A DNA stretch of 64,000 nt from SHLQ01 sp964610745 (GTDB lineage Bacteria; Actinomycetota; Acidimicrobiia; Acidimicrobiales; SHLQ01). The stretch is taken from assembly GCA_964610745.1 (NCBI GenBank), contig CAZSYL010000001.1, positions 56,542 through 120,541 on the forward strand, written 5' to 3'. This document shows, in pieces, positions 16,338 to 23,866 of this stretch (position 1 is the stretch's first letter; every line of letters begins with the position of its first letter). The notes below the pieces were generated by a model, which saw nothing but the letters and a program-made list of their open reading frames with translations, was not told where the DNA came from and did no database searches. Position numbers and translations under genes: made by a program.

Positions 16338-18016
16338 TAGAGCACGACCTTCTCGACGTAAGTGCCAAACACCTTCTCCATCGCCATCGATACTTCTTCG
16401 AGCGTGGCGTAGGTCTTGACCGCAGCGATGATCGACGGCATCAGGTTGACCTCGGGATTAGCCGCAGCCGCCGTTACTGCGTCGAGTGCGGCACGGACAT
16501 CGTCGTCGTTGCGTTGCATCTTCACATCAGCGAGGCGCTTGCGCTGGTATTCCTCCACCTCTGGACCGATTCGCAAGATGTTCTGCTCGCCGTCGTCGCC
16601 GTCGGTGAATTCGTTAACGCCGACGATGACACGAGAACCGTTGTTGACCTCTCGCTCGAAGCGATACGCCGAGTCGGCGATCTCGCTGACGAAGTAACCG
16701 TTGTCGATTCCGGCATAGACACCTTCGAGGATCGAGCCATCGCCCAAATCGTCGAGATGGGCAAAGATCGCCTCGGCTTGTCGTTCCATCTCGTTGGTCA
16801 TCCACTCGACGTAGTCGGATCCGCCGAGCGGATCGATCACGTCCGCGGCGCCTGTCTCATGGGCTACGATCTGCTGGGTCCGAAGCGCGATTCGAGCAGC
16901 CTTTTCGGTAGGCAATGCCATGGCCTCGTCGAAGCTATCGGTGTGGAGGCTCTGGGTTCCGCCGAGCACACCTGCGAGCGCCTGGATAGCGACACGAGCA
17001 ATGTTGATCTCGGGTTGTTGCGCGGTGAGTGAGACGCCAGCGGTTTGTGTGTGAAAGCGACAGAGCATGGAACGTTCGGCCTTGGCGCCATACCGCTCCT
17101 TCATCCAGCGAGCCCAGATTCGTCGAGCTGCACGCAGCTTGCCGATCTCTTCAAAGAAGTCGCTGTGGCTGTTGAAGAAGAAACTTAGGCGGCCCGCAAA
17201 TTCATCGACGTCAACCCCCGCAGCGACCGCGGCTTCGACATATGCGAAACCGTTGGCGAGGGTGAAAGCGAGCTCTTCGGCGGCCGTGCTGCCCGCCTCC
17301 CGAATGTGGTAACCGCTGATCGAAATCGGGTGCCACTTCGGCATCTCCTCCGACGTGAACTTGATCATGTCGGTGATGATGCGGACGCTCGGCCGTGGCG
17401 GATAGATGTACTCCTTCTGGGCTTGGTACTCCTTGAAGATGTCGCTCTGGATCGTTCCGGCGAGATCGTTGAGATCGACACCATTCTCTTCGGCTACAGC
17501 GATGTACATGCCAAGGATGACCGCAGCGGGACCATTGATCGTCATCGATGTTGACACCGATGCGAGGTCGACGTTGGCGAACAGGTCTCGCATGTCGGCG
17601 AGGGTGTCGACGGCAACGCCGCAGTGGCCAACTTCGCCAAGCGCCCAGGGGCTATCGGAATCTCGACCCATCAGGGTGGGCATGTCGAACGCGGTGGACA
17701 GGCCGGTTCCGCCGTTGCGGAGGATGTCTTGGAACCGAGCGTTGGTATCTTCGGCCGTTCCGAATCCGGCGAACATCCGCATGGTCCACAGACGACTGCG
17801 ATACATCGATGGATACACACCGCGCGTGTACGGGTACTCCCCCGGGTATGGGCCAGGGCCGTAGATCGGCTCGACCGGCACTCCCGACATCGTTGTGAAG
17901 GGAGCGTCACGCAGGTTCGATGCGTCGTAGCGCTCTTTCCATGCTGCGTACTCGGGCGATGCACGCCACGCCTGCTCTTCGGCACTGCTGGCGTTGTGGC
18001 TTGTTTCGTCAGTCAT
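16337..18016 (-). CDS. icmA: Acyl-CoA mutase large subunit, isobutyryl-CoA mutase-like
   Basis: From ATG 18014-18016 (559 residues) this is the TIM-barrel subunit of a B12 acyl-CoA mutase: YPSMYRSRLWTMR, AFDMPTLMGRDSD, GEVGHCGVAVD and GYHIREAG with the catalytic His. Substrate-deciding positions are not those of methylmalonyl-CoA mutase. The Tyr in its RQYAGF motif is Phe82 here (RMFAGF), and the Arg in its R-x-TYI motif is Gln200 (YQAQKEYIYPP). Phe and Gln at these places are typical of isobutyryl-CoA mutase, with a constant offset of two from the Streptomyces numbering (Phe80, Gln198). It would interconvert isobutyryl- and butyryl-CoA. GGGGGAG lies just before the start. Confidence 0.85.
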   Translation of the reverse strand: MTDETSHNASSAEEQAWRASPEYAAWKERYDASNLRDAPFTTMSGVPVEPIYGPGPYPGEYPYTRGVYPSMYRSRLWTMRMFAGFGTAEDTNARFQDILRNGGTGLSTAFDMPTLMGRDSDSPWALGEVGHCGVAVDTLADMRDLFANVDLASVSTSMTINGPAAVILGMYIAVAEENGVDLNDLAGTIQSDIFKEYQAQKEYIYPPRPSVRIITDMIKFTSEEMPKWHPISISGYHIREAGSTAAEELAFTLANGFAYVEAAVAAGVDVDEFAGRLSFFFNSHSDFFEEIGKLRAARRIWARWMKERYGAKAERSMLCRFHTQTAGVSLTAQQPEINIARVAIQALAGVLGGTQSLHTDSFDEAMALPTEKAARIALRTQQIVAHETGAADVIDPLGGSDYVEWMTNEMERQAEAIFAHLDDLGDGSILEGVYAGIDNGYFVSEIADSAYRFEREVNNGSRVIVGVNEFTDGDDGEQNILRIGPEVEEYQRKRLADVKMQRNDDDVRAALDAVTAAAANPEVNLMPSIIAAVKTYATLEEVSMAMEKVFGTYVEKVVL

Positions 18017-18041
18017 GAACTCCCCCATCAATTCGTTCGTG

Positions 18042-18584
18042 CTACTTGTTTGCTCGCAGCGATCCGGACACGTTGTCACCTGCCGAGCCGCGCACTTCGG
18101 CTAGCTCGGCATTCAGTTGCTGAAGCTGATCATCTTCGACTTCGCCCATCCCCCAGCGAATTGCTTCGAGCGCAGCGGTTGCTTCCGCGTGCCGGTCACG
18201 TCCGGTCGTCGTGAGCGTGGCCAACGTCGCCCGTCGGTCATCGGGATGAGGCGTGCGCTCGACGAGTCCGTCTCGTTCGAGACGGTCGATCGTGCTCGTG
18301 ACACTCGTTGGGTGGACCTGCAATCGTTCGCCCATACGCGCCATCGCCATAGAGCTGTTCCGGGTGAAGCTCAACAATGCAAGCGCCTCGTACCGGCTGA
18401 ACGTGAGTGAGAGCGGAGTCAACGCTTGATTGATGCGACCGAGGACGATTTGGTGTGCTCGGGCAAGTGACGTTGCCGAAACCATCGCCTCGACCTCACC
18501 AAGCCCAGTGTCGATCCAGTTCCTACGAGCCTCGGCTACCAAGTCCATGCCCGTGCCGGACTCATGCGAATTCGTATCTCCCAC
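18042..18584 (-). CDS. MarR-family transcriptional regulator
   Basis: This 180-residue protein has the MarR fold: a winged helix with the recognition segment LQVHPTSVTSTIDRLERDGLV and the wing RTPHPDDRRATLATLTTTGR, flanked by dimerisation helices. The start used is GTG 18582-18584; an ATG at 18546-18548 is an alternative. It is the first gene of the operon continuing into the acyl-CoA mutase, 25 bases away. It is divergent from the carotenoid oxygenase gene, with two palindromes between them that look like its operators. MarR proteins are usually autorepressors released by a small ligand, here perhaps an acyl-CoA or an aromatic or apocarotenoid compound. Confidence 0.92.
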   Translation of the reverse strand: MGDTNSHESGTGMDLVAEARRNWIDTGLGEVEAMVSATSLARAHQIVLGRINQALTPLSLTFSRYEALALLSFTRNSSMAMARMGERLQVHPTSVTSTIDRLERDGLVERTPHPDDRRATLATLTTTGRDRHAEATAALEAIRWGMGEVEDDQLQQLNAELAEVRGSAGDNVSGSLRANK

Positions 18585-18594
18585 AACTTCAAGA

Positions 18595-18630
18595 TAGCAG
18601 GATCATCCAATAGTCGGATGTCCTACTATT
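18595..18630. promoter_or_regulatory. Two adjacent palindromes, candidate MarR operators
   Basis: In the 77-base gap between the divergent MarR and carotenoid oxygenase genes, AATAGT (18609-18614) and ACTATT (18625-18630) form a 22-base imperfect palindrome with an inner GGA-TG-TCC. A neighbouring site, TAGCAGGATCATCCAATA (18595-18612), has the same layout with a perfect GGAT-C-ATCC core and overlaps it. Palindromes of this length between a MarR gene and its divergent neighbour are the usual binding sites. Occupancy would repress both promoters. Confidence 0.6.
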
Positions 18631-18661
18631 TCTAGGTCCGGTGTTCGAGTAGCGTCCGTTC

Positions 18662-19969
18662 ATGACGATCTACGACGCCTCCCCGTATCTCGATGGAAAC
18701 TTTGCGCCGGTCACCGAAGAGCTCACGGCCACCGACCTGGTGGTGACGGGTTCGATCCCCGCCGAACTCGAGGGACGTTTCGTCCGCAACGGGCCGAACC
18801 CGCGCACGATTCCCAAGGTCGACAAACACCACTGGTTCCTGGGCGAAGGAATGGTGCACGGGATCCGCCTTGGTGATGGCAAGGCGCAGTGGTATCGGAA
18901 TCGTTTCGTCGCTCCTGAAGGATCGGACATCTTTGGCCCAAACACTCACGTGGTCGGCCACGCCGGCAAAACGTTGGCGATTGTCGAGGGCGGCCCGCTG
19001 CCGGTCGAGCTCGACGAGGAGTTGAACTTTGTTGGCACGACCGACTTGGGTGGGTTGCCGTCTGGGTTCAGCGCACATCCCAAGCTCGACCCGATCACCG
19101 GTGAGCTTCATGCGGCGGCGTATCACTGGCCCGACCAGGTCGACAAGATTCACTACGTCGTCGTCGATGCCGGGGGCCTGGTATCGAAGTCGATCGCAAT
19201 CCCGGCGCCGAAGATGCCGATGATTCACGACATGGCTCTCACCCAGAACTACGCCGCGATCTTCGATCTGCCCGTTGCGGTCAACATCGAGATGGCCATG
19301 GAGGGCTACACCTTTCCCATGGCCTGGGACCGAGAGTATGAGCCTCGAGTCGGATTGATCCCACGGACGGCGGCGACGAGCGACGACATCATCTGGTGCG
19401 AGGTAGATCCGATCTGGGTGTACCACCCAATGAACAGTTACGACCGCGAAGACGGCGCCGTCGTTATCGACGTCTGCGAATACGACTCGATGTTCGACTC
19501 CGATCGCAACGGCCCGCTTCGCGACTCGCCCCCTCGACTGTCGCGTTGGGTTGTCGATCCGTCTACGAAGAGGGTCTCCCGGGAGACCCTCGATGATGCC
19601 ACGCAAGAGTTCCCGAGGGTTAGTGACGACGTGGCCACTCTCCCCTACCGCTACGGCTACACGTCCGGCGGCGATGAGTCAACGCTCGACTGGTTCGCCA
19701 CGACGATCAAGCACGATCTCGATACCCAGAGCCGAACCGTCCGAGCGCACGGAGATGGTCGCGAACCCGGCGAGCCGGTGTTCGTGCCACGCGAGGGGGC
19801 AACCGCCGAAGACGATGGCTGGTTGATGATGTACGTCTACGACCGAGGTCGCGACTCAACGGACTTTGTGATCCTCGATGCAACCGACATCACCGGTGAG
19901 GAAGTTGCCCGAATCGAGCTGCCTCAGCGAGTTCCCAACGGCTTCCACGGCAGTTGGATTTCTGACTAG
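18662..19969 (+). CDS. Carotenoid cleavage oxygenase family protein
   Basis: This 435-residue protein belongs to the RPE65/CCO family of non-haem iron dioxygenases, which cleave carotenoids, apocarotenoids or stilbenes at a double bond. The four iron-binding His residues sit in the expected blocks: FSAHPK, MIHDMALT, YHPMNSY and, at the end, NGFHGSW. The N-terminal LEGRFVRNGPNP and HHWFLGEGMVHG are also typical. Length is slightly short of the usual 450-500. It diverges from the MarR regulator across two palindromes and so is likely in its regulon with the acyl-CoA mutase operon. The substrate cannot be read from sequence. Confidence 0.93.
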   Translation: MTIYDASPYLDGNFAPVTEELTATDLVVTGSIPAELEGRFVRNGPNPRTIPKVDKHHWFLGEGMVHGIRLGDGKAQWYRNRFVAPEGSDIFGPNTHVVGHAGKTLAIVEGGPLPVELDEELNFVGTTDLGGLPSGFSAHPKLDPITGELHAAAYHWPDQVDKIHYVVVDAGGLVSKSIAIPAPKMPMIHDMALTQNYAAIFDLPVAVNIEMAMEGYTFPMAWDREYEPRVGLIPRTAATSDDIIWCEVDPIWVYHPMNSYDREDGAVVIDVCEYDSMFDSDRNGPLRDSPPRLSRWVVDPSTKRVSRETLDDATQEFPRVSDDVATLPYRYGYTSGGDESTLDWFATTIKHDLDTQSRTVRAHGDGREPGEPVFVPREGATAEDDGWLMMYVYDRGRDSTDFVILDATDITGEEVARIELPQRVPNGFHGSWISD

Positions 19970-20391
19970 CTCAGCCGTTCAGCGATCTTCTCCGCTTCTC
20001 CCGCAATACCCGACTTCAGGAGCGAGTTGAGAGTGATCGCAACCGGCTTAGTCATAAACGACGTTGCCTTGGCGCTGACATCGACCATGATCGTCGTTGG
20101 AGTAGACGTCGGTGCAGGACTTCGCAGCACGAGATCGATACTGATCTCCAGGCCCTTCTGTGCGCCTCGAATCTGCATGGAAGGCTTCTTCGCCTGCACT
20201 GAAGCCTCACCGTCTACCCGGCCAAGGGCAGTGTCGACCGAGAACTCGAAAGAGGTCAGGTTGCCCTTCGGGTCGTACGTGGCGTTGCAGAGATTCTCGA
20301 TTTCAGCGACACCCTCCCACGTCGACAGTTCCTGCAGTCGCGGCCATGCGTCGTCGACCGACACATCCACGTCCAGCGAGGTCTTGGCCAC
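19966..20391 (-). CDS. SRPBCC-fold protein
   Basis: This 141-residue protein has the layout of the START/polyketide cyclase-like SRPBCC superfamily: an N-terminal strand (TSLDVDVSVDDAWPRLQEL), a helix, a run of beta strands and a long C-terminal helix (ITLNSLLKSGIAGEAEKIAERLS). Such proteins bind hydrophobic ligands. The start is GTG 20389-20391, overlapping the upstream crotonase stop by one base. It is the last gene of an SDR/crotonase operon, so a role with acyl-CoA or lipid substrates is plausible. Its stop overlaps that of the convergent carotenoid oxygenase. Confidence 0.78.
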   Translation of the reverse strand: MAKTSLDVDVSVDDAWPRLQELSTWEGVAEIENLCNATYDPKGNLTSFEFSVDTALGRVDGEASVQAKKPSMQIRGAQKGLEISIDLVLRSPAPTSTPTTIMVDVSAKATSFMTKPVAITLNSLLKSGIAGEAEKIAERLS

Positions 20392-21170
20392 TACTTGCCC
20401 TGCCAGTTAGGCGCACGCTTCTCGGCAAAGGCGGTCGCTCCTTCGCGTCCATCTTCTGAGGAGAAAACCACGTCGTACCAGTTCTCGCGTTGATACTCCC
20501 AGAACTCAGCTTCGGTACGGCCCTGCATCTCGCGGATCATGTCCTTGCTGGCCATGAGCGCCAGCGGAGCATTTTGCGCAACCTGCTCGGCTAGCTCGAG
20601 TGCCGCATGGAGCGCCTCGCCCTTCGGCGTGACCTCGACAACGAAACCGTAGCCGTGTGCTTCCTCGGCGGTTATTGGCTTGGCGGTCAGTGCCATCTTC
20701 ATCGCCACGGCATATGGGACGACGCGAGGCAGGCGGAGGAGGCCGCCAGCGCCTGCGAAGAGACCAACACCAGCTTCGGGGATCCCGAACTTTGCGCCCT
20801 CGCTCGCAACGATCAGATCCGTGGCCAATGCGAGCTCGAGACCGCCTGCGAGCGCGAAACCTTCGACCGCCGCGATCATTGGCTTCTTCGGCGCCTGTTC
20901 GGTGAGGCCACCGAAGCCTCGGCCGGGAATGCTCGGGAAGTTGCCTTTGACGAAGGCCTTAAGGTCCATACCTGCACAGAAGCCACGACCGTTGCCGGTC
21001 AATACACCCACCGAAAGCTCGGGGTTACTGTCCAGCTCGTCGACGGCCGCAGCCAGCGCCTGGGCAAGTTCCTGGTTCACGGCGTTCATTGCTTCGGGAC
21101 GGTTGAGCGTGATCACAAGAACCCGCCCCCGAACCTCGGTCAGCACTTCAGCTTCAGCTGCTTCAGACAT
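20391..21170 (-). CDS. Enoyl-CoA hydratase (crotonase family)
   Basis: This 259-residue crotonase has the oxyanion-hole segments RGFCAGMDLKAF and AVEGFALAGGLELALATDL. Both catalytic glutamates expected of a true hydratase are present, in GGLELA and in IPEAGVGLFAGAGG. It should hydrate 2-enoyl-CoA in a fatty or branched acid breakdown pathway. It lies ten bases after a 3-hydroxyacyl-CoA dehydrogenase-like SDR and overlaps the following SRPBCC gene, giving a small beta-oxidation type operon. Confidence 0.92.
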   Translation of the reverse strand: MSEAAEAEVLTEVRGRVLVITLNRPEAMNAVNQELAQALAAAVDELDSNPELSVGVLTGNGRGFCAGMDLKAFVKGNFPSIPGRGFGGLTEQAPKKPMIAAVEGFALAGGLELALATDLIVASEGAKFGIPEAGVGLFAGAGGLLRLPRVVPYAVAMKMALTAKPITAEEAHGYGFVVEVTPKGEALHAALELAEQVAQNAPLALMASKDMIREMQGRTEAEFWEYQRENWYDVVFSSEDGREGATAFAEKRAPNWQGK

Positions 21171-21179
21171 CGGTGACTC

Positions 21180-21962
21180 CTACTTTGGTGGGAGGCGGAC
21201 GCCGGCGTCGATGCGCACGGTTTCGCCATTCATATAGCTGTTGGTTAGCAGCTCGCTCACTAGCGTGGCGAGTTCGTCGGCGTATCCGAGACGCTTCGGG
21301 AACAACACGCTCTGGCCCAGGGTGTCCTTGAACTCCTGAGGATCACGACCACCAGCGGCCATCTTGTCGTAGATCGGAGTGTCAAACAATCCTGGTGCCA
21401 CCGTATTTACGCGCACACCAACGGCGCTCAGGTCGCGAGCGATCGGCAGGGTCATTCCGGCAATTCCCGCCTTGGTTGCCGAGTAGGCAGCCTGTCCAAT
21501 CTGTCCATCGAAGGCAGCAACTGAGGCAAAGTTGACAATCGAACCACGCTCGCCGTCCTCCAGCGGATCGGTCTTGCTCATCGCTGCTGCAGCGAGTCGA
21601 GTCGAGTTAAACGTGCCAATCAGGTTGATCCGGACCACGGTTTCGAAAGCTTCGAGATCGAACGGGTCACCGTTGCGGTTGACGGTCCGCATGGCGTGCC
21701 CAACACCGGCGGCGTTGACCGCCGCTCGCAGTGGACCCATCTCGCCGGCGGTGTCGATAGCCACCTGCATCTGTTCCGCGTCCGCCACGTCGGCCTTGAC
21801 GAACATGCCACCGAGCTCGGTCGCCGCAGCGTTTCCGGCTTCTTCATTCAGGTCTGCGATGAGCACCTTCGCGCCCCCAGTCGCCAACTTCTGTGCGCAC
21901 GCGAGACCAAGGCCCGAAGCCCCTCCGGTTACCAGTGCCGATGCGCCATTGAGATCCAACAT
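21180..21962 (-). CDS. Short-chain dehydrogenase, 3-hydroxyacyl-CoA dehydrogenase type II-like
   Basis: This 260-residue SDR has the Rossmann motif TGGASGLG, ADLN for NAD preference, NAAGVG, the catalytic Ser in NFASVAAFDG and YSATK. The overall pattern (MLDLNGASALVTGG, ERGSIVNFASVAAFDGQIGQ, PGLFDTPI, FPKRLG) is close to the HSD17B10/type II 3-hydroxyacyl-CoA dehydrogenases. Together with the crotonase directly downstream, it would carry out two consecutive beta-oxidation steps. It is the first gene of its operon, and the MATE exporter gene diverges 67 bases away. Confidence 0.92.
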   Translation of the reverse strand: MLDLNGASALVTGGASGLGLACAQKLATGGAKVLIADLNEEAGNAAATELGGMFVKADVADAEQMQVAIDTAGEMGPLRAAVNAAGVGHAMRTVNRNGDPFDLEAFETVVRINLIGTFNSTRLAAAAMSKTDPLEDGERGSIVNFASVAAFDGQIGQAAYSATKAGIAGMTLPIARDLSAVGVRVNTVAPGLFDTPIYDKMAAGGRDPQEFKDTLGQSVLFPKRLGYADELATLVSELLTNSYMNGETVRIDAGVRLPPK

Positions 21963-22029
21963 GTTCTAAACCTTTCCTGCCGATCAGCTGTCTGACCGTG
22001 CGAGTGATCATAGGGCTTAGCCTTGCGAG

Positions 22030-23367
22030 ATGCGTTTACGGATAACCGAGCTCGACCGGGAGATCGCCAAACTGGCAATACCGGCTCTCGGCGCCCTTAT
22101 CGCCGAGCCTCTCTATGTACTCGTCGACACGGCCGTAGTCGGCCGTTTCCTCGGCACCAACGCATTGGCGGGTCTGGCCGTAGCCAGCCAAACGCTGTTG
22201 ACACTGCACGCCGTCATGGTCTTCCTGGCGTACGGCACGACCGCTGCGGTCTCTCGCTTGCTGGGCGCAAACCAATCAGTCCGCGCTGCACACCACGCCA
22301 TCCAGGGACTATGGCTCGCCGTGGGATCTGGAATTCTGCTGAGCCTGCTGGCTTGGGCTTTTGCTGACCCGATCCTCGCGTTGATCGGCGAGACGAACGA
22401 CGGCAACGCCGAAGCCGTACTGGGCCAAGCGCGGACGTACTTCATCATCAGCCTGTGGGGCTTCCCACCGTCCTTGCTCGTGTTGAGCGGGGTCGGCTAT
22501 CTGCGAGGCTTGCAGGACACGACCCGTCCGCTCATCGTCGCTGTCGTGACCGCAGTGATCAACCTGCTGATCGAACTCGTCCTCATCGTCGGTCTCGACT
22601 TTGAGATCGGCGCCTCGGCTCTGGCCACAGTGATCGCCCAATGGCTAGCGGCGGCGACCTACCTGTACTGGATTGGGCGCGACGTACGTTCTCACGGTGT
22701 CCCCTTCGGACCGGAGTTCAAAGAGATTTTCCGCCTGCTGCGCGTGGGCGGAGCACTGTTCGTTCGTACCGCGGCGTTGCGAGGCAGCTTTACCGTCACG
22801 GTGGCGGCGGCGAGCAGGATTAGCACCGAGGCACTGGCCGCGCACGAGATCGCCTTTCAGTTCTTCATCTTCACCGCCCTCGTCCTCGACGCGGTCGCGA
22901 TAGCGGGCCAAGCGATCATCGGCCGGTTCCTCGGCGCGCACGACCGTGAGGGCGCTCGCGCGTCAAGCCAACGAGTGCTTCTCTGGGGGGTGCTCGTCGG
23001 TGTCGTGACACTCGTGATCTTTGGGGCGGGCGCGACGTCGCTCCCCAACCTGTTCACCAACGATCCCGCTGTTGCCTCCCTCGCCGTCATCGCAATGATT
23101 CACCTGGCGCTCATGCAGCCGTTGAACGGCGCGGTTTTCGCAGTCGATGGCATCCTCATCGGTGCAGGAGATCAGACCTTCCTCGCGTGGGCAATGGCTG
23201 GGGCAGCCGTCGTGTTCATTCCGCTCGCACTCGCGGTTCCGGCACTCAGCCTGGGTCTTGGCTGGCTGTGGGGAAGCATGTGGGTTCTGATGGCAGGACG
23301 AGCTGTCGCGCTGTTGTGGCGACTGCGGTCAGAATCGTGGCTCGTGCTTGGCGAACACCTCAACTAA
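22030..23367 (+). CDS. MATE-family efflux transporter, DinF-like
   Basis: This 445-residue protein has about 12 membrane helices in the two-lobe MATE layout. The start of the first lobe reads LAIPALGALIAEPLYVLVDTAVVGRFLG, a clear DinF/NorM signature, and the equivalent second-lobe segment includes ALAAHEIAFQFF. MATE proteins export drugs or metabolites in exchange for Na+ or H+. The ATG used is the first in the frame. It diverges from the SDR operon and converges on the small gene at 23400-23618. The substrate is unknown. Confidence 0.93.
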   Translation: MRLRITELDREIAKLAIPALGALIAEPLYVLVDTAVVGRFLGTNALAGLAVASQTLLTLHAVMVFLAYGTTAAVSRLLGANQSVRAAHHAIQGLWLAVGSGILLSLLAWAFADPILALIGETNDGNAEAVLGQARTYFIISLWGFPPSLLVLSGVGYLRGLQDTTRPLIVAVVTAVINLLIELVLIVGLDFEIGASALATVIAQWLAAATYLYWIGRDVRSHGVPFGPEFKEIFRLLRVGGALFVRTAALRGSFTVTVAAASRISTEALAAHEIAFQFFIFTALVLDAVAIAGQAIIGRFLGAHDREGARASSQRVLLWGVLVGVVTLVIFGAGATSLPNLFTNDPAVASLAVIAMIHLALMQPLNGAVFAVDGILIGAGDQTFLAWAMAGAAVVFIPLALAVPALSLGLGWLWGSMWVLMAGRAVALLWRLRSESWLVLGEHLN

Positions 23368-23399
23368 CCGAGGCCGCTGAAGGGTGTGGTCGCGATCGA

Positions 23400-23618
23400 C
23401 TAGCTGGCGAGTTCGATGGCGGCTGTAGCTTCGCGGAGACGCATCTCACCCATGCCAACGATGCGCCACCATTGATGGCCTGTCGATGACTGGATCCGTA
23501 CTCGACTACCGGGACGCATCCCTGGAAGCGAGGTCAGCCAGACCCGACGCAACTCACCATCGCGAACGATGTTGGTCTTCACTTCGAGCTCAAGATATGA
23601 CGGCTCTGAATTCCTCAT
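23400..23618 (-). CDS. Small conserved-looking hypothetical protein
   Basis: A 72-residue protein from ATG 23616-23618: a short beta-rich sequence (YLELEVKTNIVRDGELRRVWLTSLPGMRPGSRVRI would be split by turns) with a Trp pair in GHQWWRIVGMG. The amino-acid content is sensible and the frame is closed by the palindrome region upstream, where a longer reading would translate the repeats themselves. I do not recognise the family. It is downstream of gatB but separated from it by two strong palindromes, so it probably has its own promoter. Confidence 0.55.
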   Translation of the reverse strand: MRNSEPSYLELEVKTNIVRDGELRRVWLTSLPGMRPGSRVRIQSSTGHQWWRIVGMGEMRLREATAAIELAS

Positions 23619-23682
23619 GACCCGGCACCGTAGGCGCGCCCTCAACCAAGGTGTTAATCCATTCGTAACGTTTTCGCGCGTG

Positions 23683-23722
23683 TGGGGTCGTACCCCTTTC
23701 GCGCGAAAGGGGTACGACCCCA
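23683..23722. repeat. Perfect 40-base palindrome, REP-like
   Basis: TGGGGTCGTACCCCTTTCG at 23683-23701 is followed by its exact complement to 23722, with CG at the centre. It lies in the 248-base gap between gatB and the small gene, 76 bases from a related palindrome. The shared core is GGGGTC-NN-ACCCCTTT. It could act as a terminator for either strand. No transposase is near, but REP elements are normally mobilised in trans. Confidence 0.85.
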
Positions 23723-23798
23723 AAGCCTTGAGTGCCCCTAGCCACGGCGGTTTTGCGCTCCTGGCCGTGCGCTTGGACCAATACCGACCACGAAGGGG

Positions 23799-23828
23799 TC
23801 TGACCCCTTTTTCGAAAAAGGGGTCAGA
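23799..23828. repeat. Perfect 30-base palindrome, second REP-like copy
   Basis: TCTGACCCCTTTTTC at 23799-23813 is followed by its exact complement to 23828, centred on TTCGAA. GGGG at 23795-23798 precedes it, so the left side reads GGGGTCTGACCCC, the same plan as the copy at 23683. On the minus strand it lies 38 bases past the gatB stop and has T and A runs in its stem, so it may terminate gatCAB transcripts. Confidence 0.85.
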
Positions 23829-23866
23829 GCAGGTTACGGTTCGTAATAGTTGCCCGAGGGTGAGGC

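Noticed and set aside
18632..19606. A 324-codon minus-strand open frame
   Set aside because: It is antisense to the carotenoid oxygenase, which has all four iron-binding His blocks.
23683..23828. Possible CRISPR remnant
   Set aside because: The two units are self-complementary palindromes of different sequence with a single interval, with no regular spacers and no cas gene.
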